A stretch of DNA of 64,000 nucleotides. Source: Diphasiastrum complanatum (lineage: Eukaryota; Streptophyta; Lycopodiopsida; Lycopodiales; Lycopodiaceae). Position numbers and translations under genes: made by a program. The notes under the pieces are model-generated. The model saw only the letters and a list, made by a program, of their open reading frames with translations. It ran no database searches and was not told where the DNA came from. Below, piece by piece: positions 39,101 through 54,100 of the stretch. How positions within the stretch are numbered: the stretch's first letter is position 1; each line of letters begins with the position of its first letter. The DNA lies in assembly GCA_029204225.1 (NCBI GenBank), contig CM055113.1, positions 23,694,443-23,758,442 on the forward strand, in the 5' to 3' direction.

Positions 39101-42100
39101 AGTAAAGTTGTTAGTCTAAAAACCAAAAGGCAGAAGCTAAATCACAAAAAAAAATCAAGTTACTTTAGCTTGATCGAGGTATAAGAAAAGTAGTCCTAGC
39201 GTGTGAACAAGTAGATCGTCAAGACTTTCATACTACTTTTAGTCAAGTATTGAATCGCATGTATCCATGAGTTGTTTTTCATTCTCCTCCAAACGAGTAT
39301 TGTAACCATAAGGCATGGTGTAAATTCAGTAAGATGAACAACTACATGGTTTTGAGCACTCTTGTCAACTCAAAAACGTGCACGACCTTGTATCAGCAAA
39401 TGGTACCAAGTCACCAAATAGAGCCAAATTTAATTATGATATTCCAAAAAACCGTCATGATTCAAAAAGTACAACATGGGTATTTAGCAACCAGAAGATC
39501 TTGTGGCATAATAAGAAAGTACCACCACAGCACAACTTGATGGCATCCATAACAATGGTGTCAAGTTTAGTACTCAGTTGAGGGTACTCGTATGTCAAAA
39601 ATACTCTCTAGCTTCTTCCATAGAATCATAGTCAACATATCAAGTGCGGCCAAGCAAGAATTAGATCAATCATTTATTAGCATACAGAAACCGGTGCTCA
39701 GTAACAATAAGTGGTAGCAAATCATGAAGTAGTGCTCGAACAAGGTGATATGGTTAAAGGAACACCACCAATAGATCAAGAAAGCATCAACTTCTTCTCT
39801 ATGGCATGAGTAAAAGAAGTATACTGTAGGCTTGTCAACAACATGATGGACAAGCACACACATATTAAATCTAGTAACTAGTCAAGACTCAAGATTTCTA
39901 GCATGTCGGGTTACTCCAACTTCCTTTGAATACATTGTCAAAAACTAATGCTTGGTAAATAAAAAGTTAAAACGGTGAGTAACGAAATGTGTGTCAGCAC
40001 ACGCACATGTGCACATTAAGCTAGCTTGAATCGCTTGCTTAGATCTAATCTTTTCACATATTGTACAAGCTTTAATAAAACAAATTAAAAATGTATTTCT
40101 TGAGAAACTACCCTATGTATTGCCTCCAAACAGGGCAATAGATCATAAGATAGAGTTATTGCCTAGTAGTCAACCTACTTTTAAGCCATTATATTGGTCT
40201 AGCCACAACAAGAAGGTGAAGTGTGGCAAGACAAATAGAAGAATATATTAGGATTGAAACATTAGACCTAGTATATCTTCGAGGGGTGCACTTGTTTGAT
40301 GTCAACAAGTGGGTAAATTTAAAGCACATCATTCAAAATCTTTGGATTCTTCACTTTGTGTTAGACTAGGGAATTTTCGTAGAAAAATAACCACTTGACT
40401 CAAAAGACTCAATGAAGATCAACATGAAATTTCACACCTTAGGCTTGTGTATCAACGATTCAAGCTTCTAGAACCAAACGCTCTTATACAACTATACTCA
40501 CTCCAACTCACAAGGTCATCTTGTAGAGATCCAAAGACCATTGTCTGTCATGACAGTGAAGGGTGGAGGCCTTCGACTAAAATATTCAAAGGCTTGAAAT
40601 GTCCAAGAAGCAAATTTCACTTATTTTATATTTTGAGCATTGCAAAATACATATGATCTTTCTAGGTGAACATTTGAGCAAGCTCATTTTTTGTCTTTTA
40701 GTCTTAGCCTATCTTTGAACTTTGATGTAAGTGTGACTAGTCTCGAAGTAGTCATCAATTTTATCTTAGTCTTCCAATTCAATGGGGGGCCTGATTATCT
40801 TGAGTCCCAATGCTTTGCTATATGTGGAATGTTATATAAGATGTAATTATTTTTCTGTTGACTTTTAGAAAAATCAGTTGCATGTACAATCTTAATTATT
40901 TCCATGTAATTGCATTTATTCAAGTGTATAATTGTTACGTTTATGTGTTACCATTTGTACTATAAGCAAGTAGATTTGATAGGAAATAGCCCCTTGTGTT
41001 GTTGTACTTAAGGAGAAGTATAAGGTAGATCACTAGCCTTGGGCCAAGACTCAAAAAACCTAGAGATGACGCAATTTGCTTGTAGGAGTTCATATGGGGG
41101 GAGCAATCCATACAACAACAAGGCATGTGGATATTATAACCTGACATAGTAAGTCATACATCAATGCATATCTCCTCTCCTCGTATACTCAGAGTGATAA
41201 CCAAAAGGTGATTATAAGAGCTAGCAATACAATGCTTAGGTGGGCTAGTTGGGCAGCATGAGGAAGCTGAGCATTAACAAAACAAAGTGAAGAAGAAAGT
41301 AGGAGACAAGTGTAACTATTCTCTGGGTCGGTCCCAAGTAAAATGAAATTGGCATGGGGGAGAGATGAAATGTATGTCAAGTCGAGTGTAGGAGCTACAT
41401 AGATCCTTAAGTAATTGCACCCATCAAGGCTTTTTACAAGAGGGCTTGGGCTCAGTTGACTATCCTAAGTTTCTTACTTTTGTTATTAAAACTTGACTCA
41501 CTTCCCACCTATTGATTTTATTACATTACTCAATCAGAGTATGACTTTCATAACCTTATCTTCAACTAACAAAAGATTCTATGCATAGTTCCTTTGCTCT
41601 CTATATGTAAATTTTCCTTCTTTGTTGTTTATAGATTCTTTCTTAACATAGTAGTTTTTCCACACACATTTAGCTTTGAGATTTCATAGCATTATTAGCC
41701 ATCAAAAGCTTGGATCAATATCTAATGTTTTTAGTTTAAGCTTAAGAACTTGACCCAATCATGAACGTGCTTATAGTTGATGACTCAACCCTAACAGAGT
41801 AGACTTGATAGATAAGGACCGTAAAATATTTGAAACACTCACCTACAACCCTATGAGACCCCTATATTGTCGAGGACTATGAGAGAGTCCAAAAGATTTG
41901 GAGACACGTAGCCTTCCATCTTCCCAAATATATCTATTGTCATTGGCTCACACCCAGAGTAGCTCCTTTGATGCACTAATCATCAAAACCTTTTAGTCTA
42001 TGCGTATGGGCCCAATTACTGTTGTTTGTACAACATGATGTCAAGTCCATAGGTAATCACGCATCGTTTCAAATCTCCAACCACTACTTACATAAAGGTT

Positions 42101-45100
42101 TTAGCAACTTCTTTACTATATCCATTTTGCGGTAGCTTTCTTGTAGAAAGTAGCCACTTTAAATGATGAATCGACAATTTGTGCAACAATACTTAAAAGC
42201 TACAAGCTATAGCTTATTGATAATTGCTTTACAAGTTACTTCAAACTTCACAGACCAATGATGATCATTGTTCGTTGTTGTAGAAGAATTAGCTACTTTA
42301 GAGATTGAAGTTGGTTATTGTCTACTATTGCAAACGAAAAGAAAAAGGTTTTTTTTTTTTTTTTTTTTTTTGGGGGGGGGGGGGGCCGGGGATCCGGCTG
42401 CCGATTCGAATTGGCTGAATGGAATCCAATTCGAATTGGCTGAAATGGAATCAAATTCTTTTCATCAAAATATTCAATATTAGAATTTTTCCTATTATTG
42501 GATATACTGAAATAGAATATCAATTGCAGTAAAGCCTTGACTCACCAATTAAATAGTCCTCCAAGTCAACAAAAAACTCCTTTTGTTGCACTGCATATGA
42601 AGATAGAAAAATGTCACAACATTTGTTTATAAAACAAGTTGCAAAACAAAATCTTACTCTAGGAAACCTCAAGCGCAAAAAGATTGGAAAACATGCTCAT
42701 ATGCTACATTCCATGGCCCCACACCCAAGGAAAACTAGTCTCTACATCAAGATTCAATTTTAAACTTCTTCCTAAGTGAGCCAACACTTGAGGAGGCACA
42801 AGGCAAATGCACATTGAAAGGCTGTTAATATTTTAACAACCCAAGATTTGCATTATACTTTTGTACTAGGTGGTATGTTGTGCCAATAAGAGAGAAACGT
42901 CTACTCGTACTCGACGATAGTTCACCTACGGCCAATGTTGTAGCACTATTTTCTTCCAACCCTCATGCCAATGCTCTACTGCAATAAATGGCCCAAGCTG
43001 TTCTGCATGAGTAGCCTATGATTCTGTCTCCTGAAGAAGAGATTAACCCCAATGTGAATATGAAGAAACTAACGTTCCCGTAAAATAGAATTTGTGGCAA
43101 AATGCATATATTAAACAAGATATTACGCCAAAATAGATGCCACAATAAGGAACAAAGAACCATTGTGCTCACATATCTTAAAAGTTGCCACAATTTCTAT
43201 GTAGAAGTAGAAGCCGCAATAGCAAGAAAAATGTCTACTAACCATGGCTCACAAGGGTATCAAAATGGACCAAGAGAACTAAAAAAATTCTTCATCAAGG
43301 ACAATTATGATGCATGCACTAATGTACCATGCCACCCAGATGGACCCCAAATGCCACATGATTAAATCAATACGAAACTAACAAAGAACAGCCCCAAAGT
43401 GTCATGCGCCAATCCTTGTTTCATACCTATTAACATCCCTTTGAAATATGAAGAAATGAATGGACATTCATGTCACATGGAGAGAGTGCAAGAACATATG
43501 ATTGACTCAGGAAACCATCAAATCATCATAAAATGTATGTAAATCGAAGCACAATCATTGCAATCAATAAATGAGGCTATAGTGCATCATTTTGAGTGAT
43601 TCATGTTGCGAAGATTGGCCGTAGGGTTGCTAGGAAGAAAGTGATTTCATGTTCCGAAGTTTTTTTATGCATAGGTGGTCACTATGAGCATTCATGCGGT
43701 TGGTGTGCATGTGGGCATTTTGCATTGTCTTTTTTCACCTATCCACTTTCCATTGAGTTTTTGACCTTTTTTATAGCGTCTTTAGGGTTTCTACAGCCAT
43801 GCCCGTGGGACGAGGCGTGTGGTGGATCTCTTGGAGGGAGACACTGTGTTTTTAAAGGTTCGAGTGCATGCAAACAGCGTTGCTCGTTTGCAATGAGACC
43901 TTTTGCAGCACAACGACGAGGATTATAGCACACTTGCTTGGTTTGACTAGGCCAAATTGGCGGACCATGGGCATTGCCCCATGCGTGGCAGTTCTTGCAC
44001 CTAAGCGAGAGTGCCTACTGAGCACATATGGAGGAGTTCATGGCACTTCTATGAAGCCAATGAAGTGAACAAATCTTGATTCAAAAAACAAATGAAAAAG
44101 TTACAACAAAAAAAGTCATTGACGTTTGGAGAGAAAAAAAAAGGATAGAGAGAAAAATGGCTAGAAGAGCATGTAGAGAGAGAAAAAATTGGAGGAAACT
44201 AACATGATCCCAATCGCTTAGGAAAGTGCTCTAATACAGCGACTAGGCCCAATGTACAGATTGGTGGCCAATTATGTTCTATTGGCACAGGATCAAAAGC
44301 TAGCGATAGCGAGGCAGGGCCCTCGGCCTAGTTCATCAGCAACAGACCCATCACGACCTCCATCACCAGCAGCAGAGTTCATTGGCAGAGCCAAACCCAT
44401 CACAACCAGCGATGGCAGGTGTTGGGAAGAGAGCACAGAGTGGAGCACACACACACCCTAGAGTCAAGCCACAACCACATGCACCCACACAAGACAGTGC
44501 GGGTAGATATTGACAGAGCGGACACACCATCATGAGGCAGCCACTAGACTTACACGCCAGTTTTTTTATAGTGGCTATCTTGCATTCTCCTTGGCCGACA
44601 CCCCTATCTTTTGTGACATCATAGATTGTAGCTTGTGAGGCCACTTGGAGACCCCCCACACTCGAGGCTCTTCGTCCTAGCCATTTAAGAGAGGAGCATG
44701 CATGGATCACTAGAGAGCTCAGCCCCATACGACATGCCTGGGCCACATATGGTTTCTCTATTCTATTAGATGGGTGGACTGATATTAGGTGCAAGCCTAT
44801 CATCAACATCTTGGCTTCATGTCCACTACTGGGCACTGTATTTCTCAAGGGTGTGAATGCCTCCCGAGATGGCGCTGTTGAGTCGAGCGAGTTTATATAT
44901 GAGCATACACGTGTAGCAATCATTGAGGTGGGGGCACAGAATGTGGTACAGGTGGTCACCAACAATGCCAACAACTATGTGGCTATGGGTGAGCTTTTGG
45001 AGAGAGACTACCCTGCTATTGTATGGACCCTGTGTGCAACACACTACATCGATCTTTTGATGCATGACATAGGAGGCCTCTTCTGGGTTTCCACCATCAC

Positions 45101-48100
45101 ATCCAATGCCATCTTTCTGGTCACATTTGTAACCAGGAGGAAGAGAGCCCTTGGCATGTTCAAGACATATAGCCCACTGGATCTGAAAAAGCCAACACCC
45201 ACACGATTTGCCTACCACTTCGTCGTGTTGGAGCGGTTGCTTTGGGTTCGATTTGCATTGCGCCAAATGGCAGCAAGCCCTGAGTTCACATAGTGGCATC
45301 ATAGCAACGAGCCGACTGGAATTAGATTCCAAAGAATTGTTTTTGGAGATGATTTCTGAAGACAGGCTGAGCAGTTGTTTGAGGTCCTGGAGCCAGTGTA
45401 CCATGTGTTGAGGTTGGTGGGTCGGCCTCATCTACAAGTTTATGAACAGGATTGGGGAGACCCTTCAGTGACCACTTTTTGATAAGCGCAAGTATACCTT
45501 TTTTTTAATCCGTTTGGTGCATTTGTTTTGTAAAAGCTTTTAGCATTGCTGAATTGTTACAATGCAGTGATTACTTTTCTGGTTTCTGTAAGATGTCAGC
45601 TATCCGAGAGAAGTGGCTTGATAGGGGGAATATCTTCCATAAGCCCATACATGCAGTTGCTCATTTGCTGCTCCCTATGTGGGCCACTGGAGCCATATGC
45701 ACAAACGCCGAGCTTGTGGACGGCTAGAGGACATACACACAAAATGTGTATCTAGGTCAGGGTTGTCCCCCGTTTAATTGTCAACAGTTTGTTTGTGCTT
45801 TTTGCTGACTCATTCATTTCGAGAATCTAACAATGTCCCGTCTAATTGCAAGTCATAGCCCCTTGTTGCGCAGGATCAAGAGGCAAATGTTAGATTTTGA
45901 GCACAGACAGGGATCTGTCATTGGTTCTCAGGGTGAGTATGACAAGTTTATGCCAAAGCCGCTCACACGGTGGGGGGTCATGGGCAAATTCACCCTTGAC
46001 ATTACTGCTCTTGCCACTTGCATCCTTGCTCAGGATTGTTCCGCTTCTGCTCGTGAGCGGAACTAAAGCACTTGGTCTCTTATGCACACAAGGAGACACA
46101 ACAGGCTCCAAGTTCCCCAGCTGAACAAGTTGGTTTGTTGCACCACCAACCTGAGGCTAGTCAGGCACATGCAGAGAGATGGCACACCTAGGCAGCATGT
46201 TGAAGTCTAAATGCTTTGTTAAGTTACTAGTAGTCTTCTGTAGACTAGTAGTAAGTACTTCATGTTGTCAGTTACTAGTTACTATATTTTGCAATGTGTT
46301 TGAACTTTTTTTTACAGACCTACATGTTGTTTTTCCCCACTCCCAACACATAATTCAAAAAAAAAAAAGTTCAAAAACATTCCTATCCGGAACGCTGCTG
46401 AATTCTAAAACCGTTCCAATAACACCATAAAAGCTCTCAAAAACGAGCTCCAAACAATTAAAAAACTCAAAATACATCAAATGAATCATAGGCTCCAAAA
46501 CTAGCATGACCTAAGTTGTTTATATCTAGGTATACGCGGCTCCCAAGATTAACTAAGATAAGACGACCAATTATCATTACCTAATTGGTTCAATTCATAG
46601 ATGCGCTGCATTCCTGAACGAAGAGTTCCAATCACGTTCCGGAACGCTCATTTTGAAACGTTCTAGAAATTTCAAAACGTTCCGTTCCTAAACTGTTCTT
46701 TAGTGACATTTATGAGCTAGATTTCCAAAACAGATTAATACTTTTAGCAAAGTTTTCAATAGACCTAATTGGGATCAATTCCAAGACCTCTAAATTGCCA
46801 TTCTTTTTTACTATGCTCAAGCATCCATCTCTTCTAGGATAAACCACCGAATGAGATGTTGCCAACATAATTAGAAATATTTAGACTCTATGGTTGTAAA
46901 TTTTAATGATTATTTTGTTTCTTTTATGAACATAGTTCATAGAGCAACACCATACTTGTAGGAGGGAACCAGGCATAAGAATACCATGTATCTGAACCAT
47001 GTAGAAAGTTCTAAGTTTTAAAAGGATTTTTTTTTCTGGGGTTCCGACATTCCGAAAAGTCGTTCCGATGCAACTTAGGTTCAATTTAACCTTTAGCATG
47101 GCCCATCATTAGAATCTACTTTTGCAGGATATGTGCTCAGTTCAAATTCCTTAATGTACAACAAAATATACAAAGAAACAACATGAGCATAGCCCCCATG
47201 ATCAACATAGAAAGATATTTTTTCCTATTCTTCACACTCCTTAAAATATATCTACCTATTCACCATGGACTTTGAAATTAAGCCAAGATTTGATCTCATC
47301 TTGACAAATACATTCTTGAGCAATGGTTTGGTAAGAAGATCTGCAACACAATCTGAAGATCCAACATGCTCCAACAAGATCTCTCTCCCAATTACTTTCT
47401 CTCTTACAAAGTGATGAGCTACCTCAATGTGTTTGCTCCTTGCATGGAATACAGGATTGTTTGCAAGTTCTTAAGCTGAGCCGTTTACTCATCTATTGAA
47501 TTAATCAACTGAAAGACTACTCTCTCTTTACTAATATAATCCATATCTCTTTCTTGTTGCTTGTGGTTAATCTAGGTGTGGTTAGAGTAGGAAGAGGATA
47601 AATTGCAAGCTATCTTCGCAAGGGAAGCACTGTTCCCTTGGGAACGAATCGATGCGTGACAGGTGAACTAGGCCGCTACAATTTTTTGGCATCGTTGCCG
47701 GGTAATAGATTAGCATTTTCTTGCTTTGTTAGCTTGCATGCATTCATCTTGTGTATGTTATTTTGGTTTTGTGGAATGGATGTATGGAGGGTAGTATAGT
47801 ATGGATTAGAGGTTAGTTTTGTTGTTTTTTCCGTGATTTTTTGCTTGTATGATTTGTGGAGAGAGACTGAGAGGTGGAACACATTAGATCCCAGCACCCT
47901 ATCCCTTCCATAGATCCTAAAAATCAAAAAAATCAAAAAAATCAAAAAAACCATGTAGTTTTGACAAACTGTCCAAAAAAAGAGAGCCAAAAACCACCTA
48001 TTAGACCTGATATCTCTCTGCTCTGATCAAACCAACCTTCACCCCCCTAGCAATACGTTCTGTCATGTTTTGGTTCTAGGATGACCACAAAGCCCTGGCA

Positions 48101-51100
48101 ATGTTGCTATATACTTAACTCCGAAAGAGTAAACTGCAACAATCATGTATTGATGAGGCCTTGATCATCTTACAATTTTATTGATTCTCATCTTGTGCAG
48201 AAACTCAACATGGAAACTAGAGCCGATAAACATAGGTATAAGGTTTAGCTAGCTTCAAGAGCTGAGTTGGAGATCCGAAAAGTCAAAGTATCGAAGCTCC
48301 CATAGTGATTTGAGATTATATTGACATATCAAATCTCAATATTTGGCACATGTACAAGTGAATGGGAGGTGCAATATTAATTTTAGACAATTACTTGCAA
48401 GATTCGGAGGTGATTATACAATCCTGGTCAGTAAGATTTTTGTACACCACCATTGAATCTAAATTTCGGTAATTTGGTTGTACTCGATACAATTGAATAG
48501 GGTGAACAATATATAGTTTGATGAGTTGGCAATTAAACAAATCCTTGAGCAACAACAATTGTTAATCAAAAGAACAACTTGCTATAGTCATGACAACTAC
48601 TTGAAAATTATAATGACTAAACTAGGAGCAAACTTTCTCATAGGTAGCAGTCGCACTACTTTGGTAGGTGTCTCTTTGCAACTGTGGGAATTTGGAGACA
48701 TGGAGCTGTAAAAAAAATTCCATATTTTTGGATCAGCGTTAAGGAGTTCTGAAACGCTGCATTCCGGAACGTGGGGTTCCTGAATGTCGTTCCAATGCAA
48801 TGCATGGTGTTTGACTGTAATATACATGCAAAGGGATATTAAAAATAATGGCCTTTAAGTTTAGTAATGGATTAGGGTTCTATAAGGAACAATCCTAGAC
48901 TCCTAAAAATTATATATACCTACAGAAACTTGCCCTACTCCACTTCCAAATTTTGGTTTGCAATTACCAAGATCCTCTCCTCTTTTGAATTCATTCACCA
49001 CAGCTCGGGGGTGAAGCTGTTGAGGGTTGATCTTCAGTTTCTCATTGGTTGCCTAGTTTTGGCTCCACAGTCAACCTTTTGGAGTTTTGTAACAAGATCT
49101 TAAGGATCTACAAGAGTCAATCTTTACAAGTGATGTATCCCCAAAGCTAATCAAGCTACAAGCTTGACAATAAGACTTTAAAACAAAAACAAAAAAACTT
49201 CGTATAATGGCATGCCTTTTGCTTTGGAAATGTTTTGAGTGAACTTTTCAATAATATGTTGTCTTCCAGAATTATACCAGTTTGATATGTATACATAATC
49301 ACAGTTGTTGGGACGATCATCCAATTGCATCAACAAAATCCAAAAAAGCTCTAGATATAACTTGACAAGTCACCACATGAAGCAAATTCTATAAGAAAAA
49401 AATTCAAAAAATCTTCAAAGCTCATAAAAATACATTTGCCAAAGACTTCATTAATATACTAATGGTATGCAAGCTTTTGCATAGATATTATCAAGTACAC
49501 GTACCTAACAAACCATCTTTTAATTTTCAACTTCTAGTGTATCTTATTTAACATACATGGACATGTCAACTTTACTCACAATCCAAAAGAGACTCCACTT
49601 CTCCATGCGACAAAAGGTTTCCAAATTCCAACCAGTTAACAAACGACAGCAAGAAAATGACTTGTTGTGTCTGGTTGCGCCAATGGTCATGGTATCTGCA
49701 ATATGCATTTACTAGTCAAGTGCAATGTAGAAAAAATGAAAAGATAAAGCTCCTAAACTAGATCTTTATAACCAAATAGACATCCTTTTCAACTAAATAT
49801 TATTCTTGTACGAAACAAACCTGTAATATTCCCCTGGACAGCTCTTCAATACTTCTCCAAGCTTCGTGTAGAGCCGTTGGAACTCACTTATATGCCCCTT
49901 AGCTTTATGTATTGCCTCTGAAGATTATTTAAAGTCCCAACTTGTCAATACTCTAAATAAGTTCAAAATAAGTTCCATACAAAGCAAGTACAAGTCAACA
50001 ACAATCTTAAATGACAACTAGGTGGAAAATGCAAACAATCTAAATAGTTTCAAAGACATGTTTCTTGTCTCACTTCCAAAAAACACTATCTACTTTGGAA
50101 TGTTTTGAGAATAGTGGTACAAATCATGCCTACGCAACAAAATCAAACAATTAAGTTCTAACTAGTATTAAGTAGCTACTAACAATTTTGAATTTACAAA
50201 TCAGACTTCAATGAATCACAAATTACAATTCAAGAGTCAAAAGTTTAAAGTTTAAAGTTTAAAGTAAAAGCAATGATGCTATCATGCTGCATAAATAACA
50301 AGAGTGTCAAGCGTGGCCTCGGCCCTCAAGGCTCAAGCCTGAGGCCCCATGAGTCTGAAGTCAACTGTCATATGTAAACAGTAATATGTATAACTACTAT
50401 GCTAGAGCTAAGAGCCCTCAGCCTAGAGTATGCCACTAATAACTATCATCTATGATCTATGTTGAGCAGTGAGTGCCCCCCCCCCCCCCCCCAAATGCCC
50501 ATCCAGGCTCTAGCCTCTAGCTACCCGCCTCAGACACTGTCGTTGTGGAGGCACTGGCATGTTCTCAAGCTCAATGTCATCCTCCCCATCATCAGAGTCA
50601 CCCTCATCCTCCTCATCCGATCTCTCACCCTCAGTGGCGGATTCCTCATCTGAGTCAGAACTAGAGGGACTCTCAGAGGTGTCTGAGACTGCTGCATGGC
50701 TCGGGCCCTCCCCTGCGCTCCTGGTCCTGCGTGCTGCAGCTCGAGTGGTAGGCCCTGCGCAATGCACACAAGGAAATTGGAATTAGGACTTAGGCTCGAG
50801 TCTCGACATGTCATATTACTTTTAAGTTTTAACTTACAATTTACAATTTACAAATTAGTAATTACAATTTACAATCTAGTAATCTACTATCTAGTATATC
50901 TACAAAATTTCAAAGTACTAAAAGCTTACTAATGTAACGCAGTGAATCGGGGAATTGGGCATCGAAATCAACCTGCAGCTACTAAGGCCTCCCGATGGAG
51001 TAGAGCACAGACATCCTCCTCCTCTTGTGATCTTGGTGGCAAGCCGGAACCTTTGCCAAATCGATCTCATCGGGATTAACCTAAGAAAATTGAAATTAAA

Positions 51101-54100
51101 CCAAAATTTCGATTCTCAATAGTAAGTACTGGTAAACGATTTAAAAAAATAACAAATTTGAAATGTAAACGTTGAAACTTGAAGCCTGAAGGTTTTAACT
51201 TCTTAGTGTAGAGTCTAGACTTTACTATCTAGACAAATCATGATTCATGGTACATACTAGACTCTATAGAATTCAGATTAATGATGTAATCATGAATCAT
51301 GATTCATTACCTGTATGGGCTCCTTGGTCTCTCTCAGCTTCTTCACAAGCCGTAGGCAACCTCTCCAACTGCGCAGTAGAAAGTCTGTTCCTCCTCTTGA
51401 GTCTTCGTATGAATCAGAGAGAACACACTCCAATTTCTCTCACATGCAACTGCTGTGCAATCTTGTGAGAGGACGCGGATGGCAAGTTTTTGCAACTTGG
51501 GAACATCATTCCCATACTTCATCCACCATGAAACAGGGCGCAATTGCCCTTCCCTCAGCATGGCAGCTGCACGACCGAAATCGAGGCGCTCGGTCCTGAA
51601 CATTCAACATTCATCACCATTCAAATTTCAAAATAGTAAATACTAAATGCTTACAAGTTACTACTATTAAGTTTTAACTAGCAGCTAGCTTAAGCCTTAG
51701 ACTTCAAAGTTCATATATATTACATATACATACTACATAGATGAATACATATTACATACCTGGGTCCTGAATACATATTAAAATTTACTAATTACATAGT
51801 ACATACCTGAATAAATTCAAGTCATCCATGAGTGCGTCCTGATCCCTGGGATCAGGATAGATAGAGGAGACGTAGGAATGCCATCCTTGCCTGGGCTCTC
51901 GATCATGGAATTGATCCTCCGTCCTCCATAGTGGATGAAGCAAGCAAGCCACGGCATGCAGACTGGAACCACTGCCATCTGCCTAGAAATAGGCCCCTTA
52001 CTTCTTCCAGCCTGCAAACAATCAGGACTCATGAGTGAAGGCTTGAGCATTCAAGTCTCAAGATTCAAGAACTATTAAGTTTTAACTAAATTCTAATCAT
52101 AAATGTCAATGAACATTGAAGATTCAAGAATCAACTTTGAAACTTTTAACGTAGTTACTAGACTCTAGTAATATATCTATCAGGAGCCATGGTGGTGCAA
52201 CTCTGAAGCTGCTCTCCCAACTTATCCATAAACTCATAAATAAGGCCTAAGGTGGAACCCTCTCTATCAGTAAGGCGAAGCACACTATAGATAGGCTGCA
52301 TGGATATGACAATGCAGCGTGCATCATCCCAAAATGAAGTCCCCATCACGATCGCCTCAAATCTCCTGGCCTTGGCCTCTCGTGATCGGCCCCACCTGCC
52401 CAATGGGGTGAAACCACTGTCATCCTCAAGCTTCCATGCACTTTTATGAGCCGCTCCAAAACAATGAGCATATAGGCAAACCTATGATGAAAATCATGAA
52501 ATAAGATTTGTAATTGGTCATAGCCTATAGGCAACAAGCAAGCTATACTATATAGCAAAATCAAATTCTATGAGCACTGAAACTTGAAGCTAAAACAAAA
52601 TTGCAATTTTCAAATCAAAAAATTGGAAACAGGCTGTGAGGTTGGAAGTTGGAACTTGGTTACCTAGTGGGGGCAGGCCTCTCCCCATGTCAACACAATT
52701 GGAGGCGTTGTCCGTGACAACCTGCATTGGAATTCCGCCAAAGGTCGAATCATAACTCATGAACAATGAACATTCACCATTGAGCATTCCGGAAGCAAAT
52801 GCAAATGCAAATTGCAAATGTAAATGGCAAGTGCAAATTGCAACGTTCAAAACAATAATCACGATTCACAAAATGTAAGTTGTAACTTGTAACTTACTAA
52901 GTTCTACCTTCAAAGTTGAGAGCTCAATGTCGAAAGTTTCAAAGTTGAAACTTGAAAGTGGCAAGTGGCAAGTGCATACCTGGACAACATTCTCTTTTCC
53001 GACCTCCTCAATGGCCTGTGAGATGTACTCAAACAATCTCCTGCCATCCAATGCCATGCCTGGCTGCGACGTGTCAATGGATCTCAAAAACATGGTGCCC
53101 ATGCAAGAAGACACCAATATATTCACAAGATGGCGCCTCCTTGCATCGGTCCAACCATCTAATATTATAGTGCATCCAAACCTAAAACATTCGACAGCAC
53201 TTTCAAGTTTCAACTAACTAAGTTGCAACTTGCAATTTGCAAATTTGGAGATTGAAAGTTCAAAGTTAGAAACTTGAAAGTACTAATTTCTAAGGTAGTA
53301 AGTACTAAGTGGCAAGTGCAAAGGTATTGAAGATGTAAGGTTACAGGTATACCTCGCCCATGACTTCCTAATGGGCTATAGGTCAGCATCCACGGACTGT
53401 CGCTCAGCATGTAGCTCTCTCATCCTCAACTGCTCCATGGTCGGGCCCTCCCACTCAACACCGATACGAGATACTGCTCGCATCATATCCCTCCATGCAG
53501 GGGTCTGTGCCACATGAAAGGGAGGTCACACAAGCAAAAACACCGCCTAACAGCAATAGCAGCTGCATCCCTATGTGACTACTAGAAGGCTGCCACAAAA
53601 ACATCCCTGCCTCTCACACGTCCTCAACCCTGTCCCCTAACAGTGCTACCAATAGCACTACTGCCGGCCCCACCAACTGGCACTACAGGAGTCTCTCCAG
53701 AAGAAGAAGGTGGAATGGATGCTGCAGCGGAGCTAGTGTCGGCTACAGGTGCCGACTGCGATGGGGAATCTTGGCGCTCTGCTGCACCTGTAACAATAAC
53801 ATTGGTGTTACTAGTTACGCAACAGGCTTTAGGTAATAGATTATAGTTAGTGAGAGAGCTCAGGGAACAATCACTAATTACTCATTAGTAATCAAAGTTT
53901 AAAATTATAGAATAAACTTTTAAGTTTTAGCTTTAGATCAAATTTCAAATTTTCAATCAATGTCATTGATCAAACAAGATTCAAGAATCACTTGTGCCTG
54001 AAGTAGTAGCAGGAGAGTCGTCCCCGATCCCGGCAATCCTCAGTGACTCTGGGACTTGAGTGCAAACGACGATCTCATATCCTCGAAGACGTAAAAGATG

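Noticed and set aside
44363-44974. 203-codon minus-strand frame, and a 201-codon frame at 44826-45431
   Set aside because: They are antisense shadows of the hAT transposase, whose + strand frame carries the family motifs.
50559-50786. Ser-rich + strand frame
   Set aside because: Antisense shadow of the acidic C-terminal tail of the minus-strand hAT transposase.
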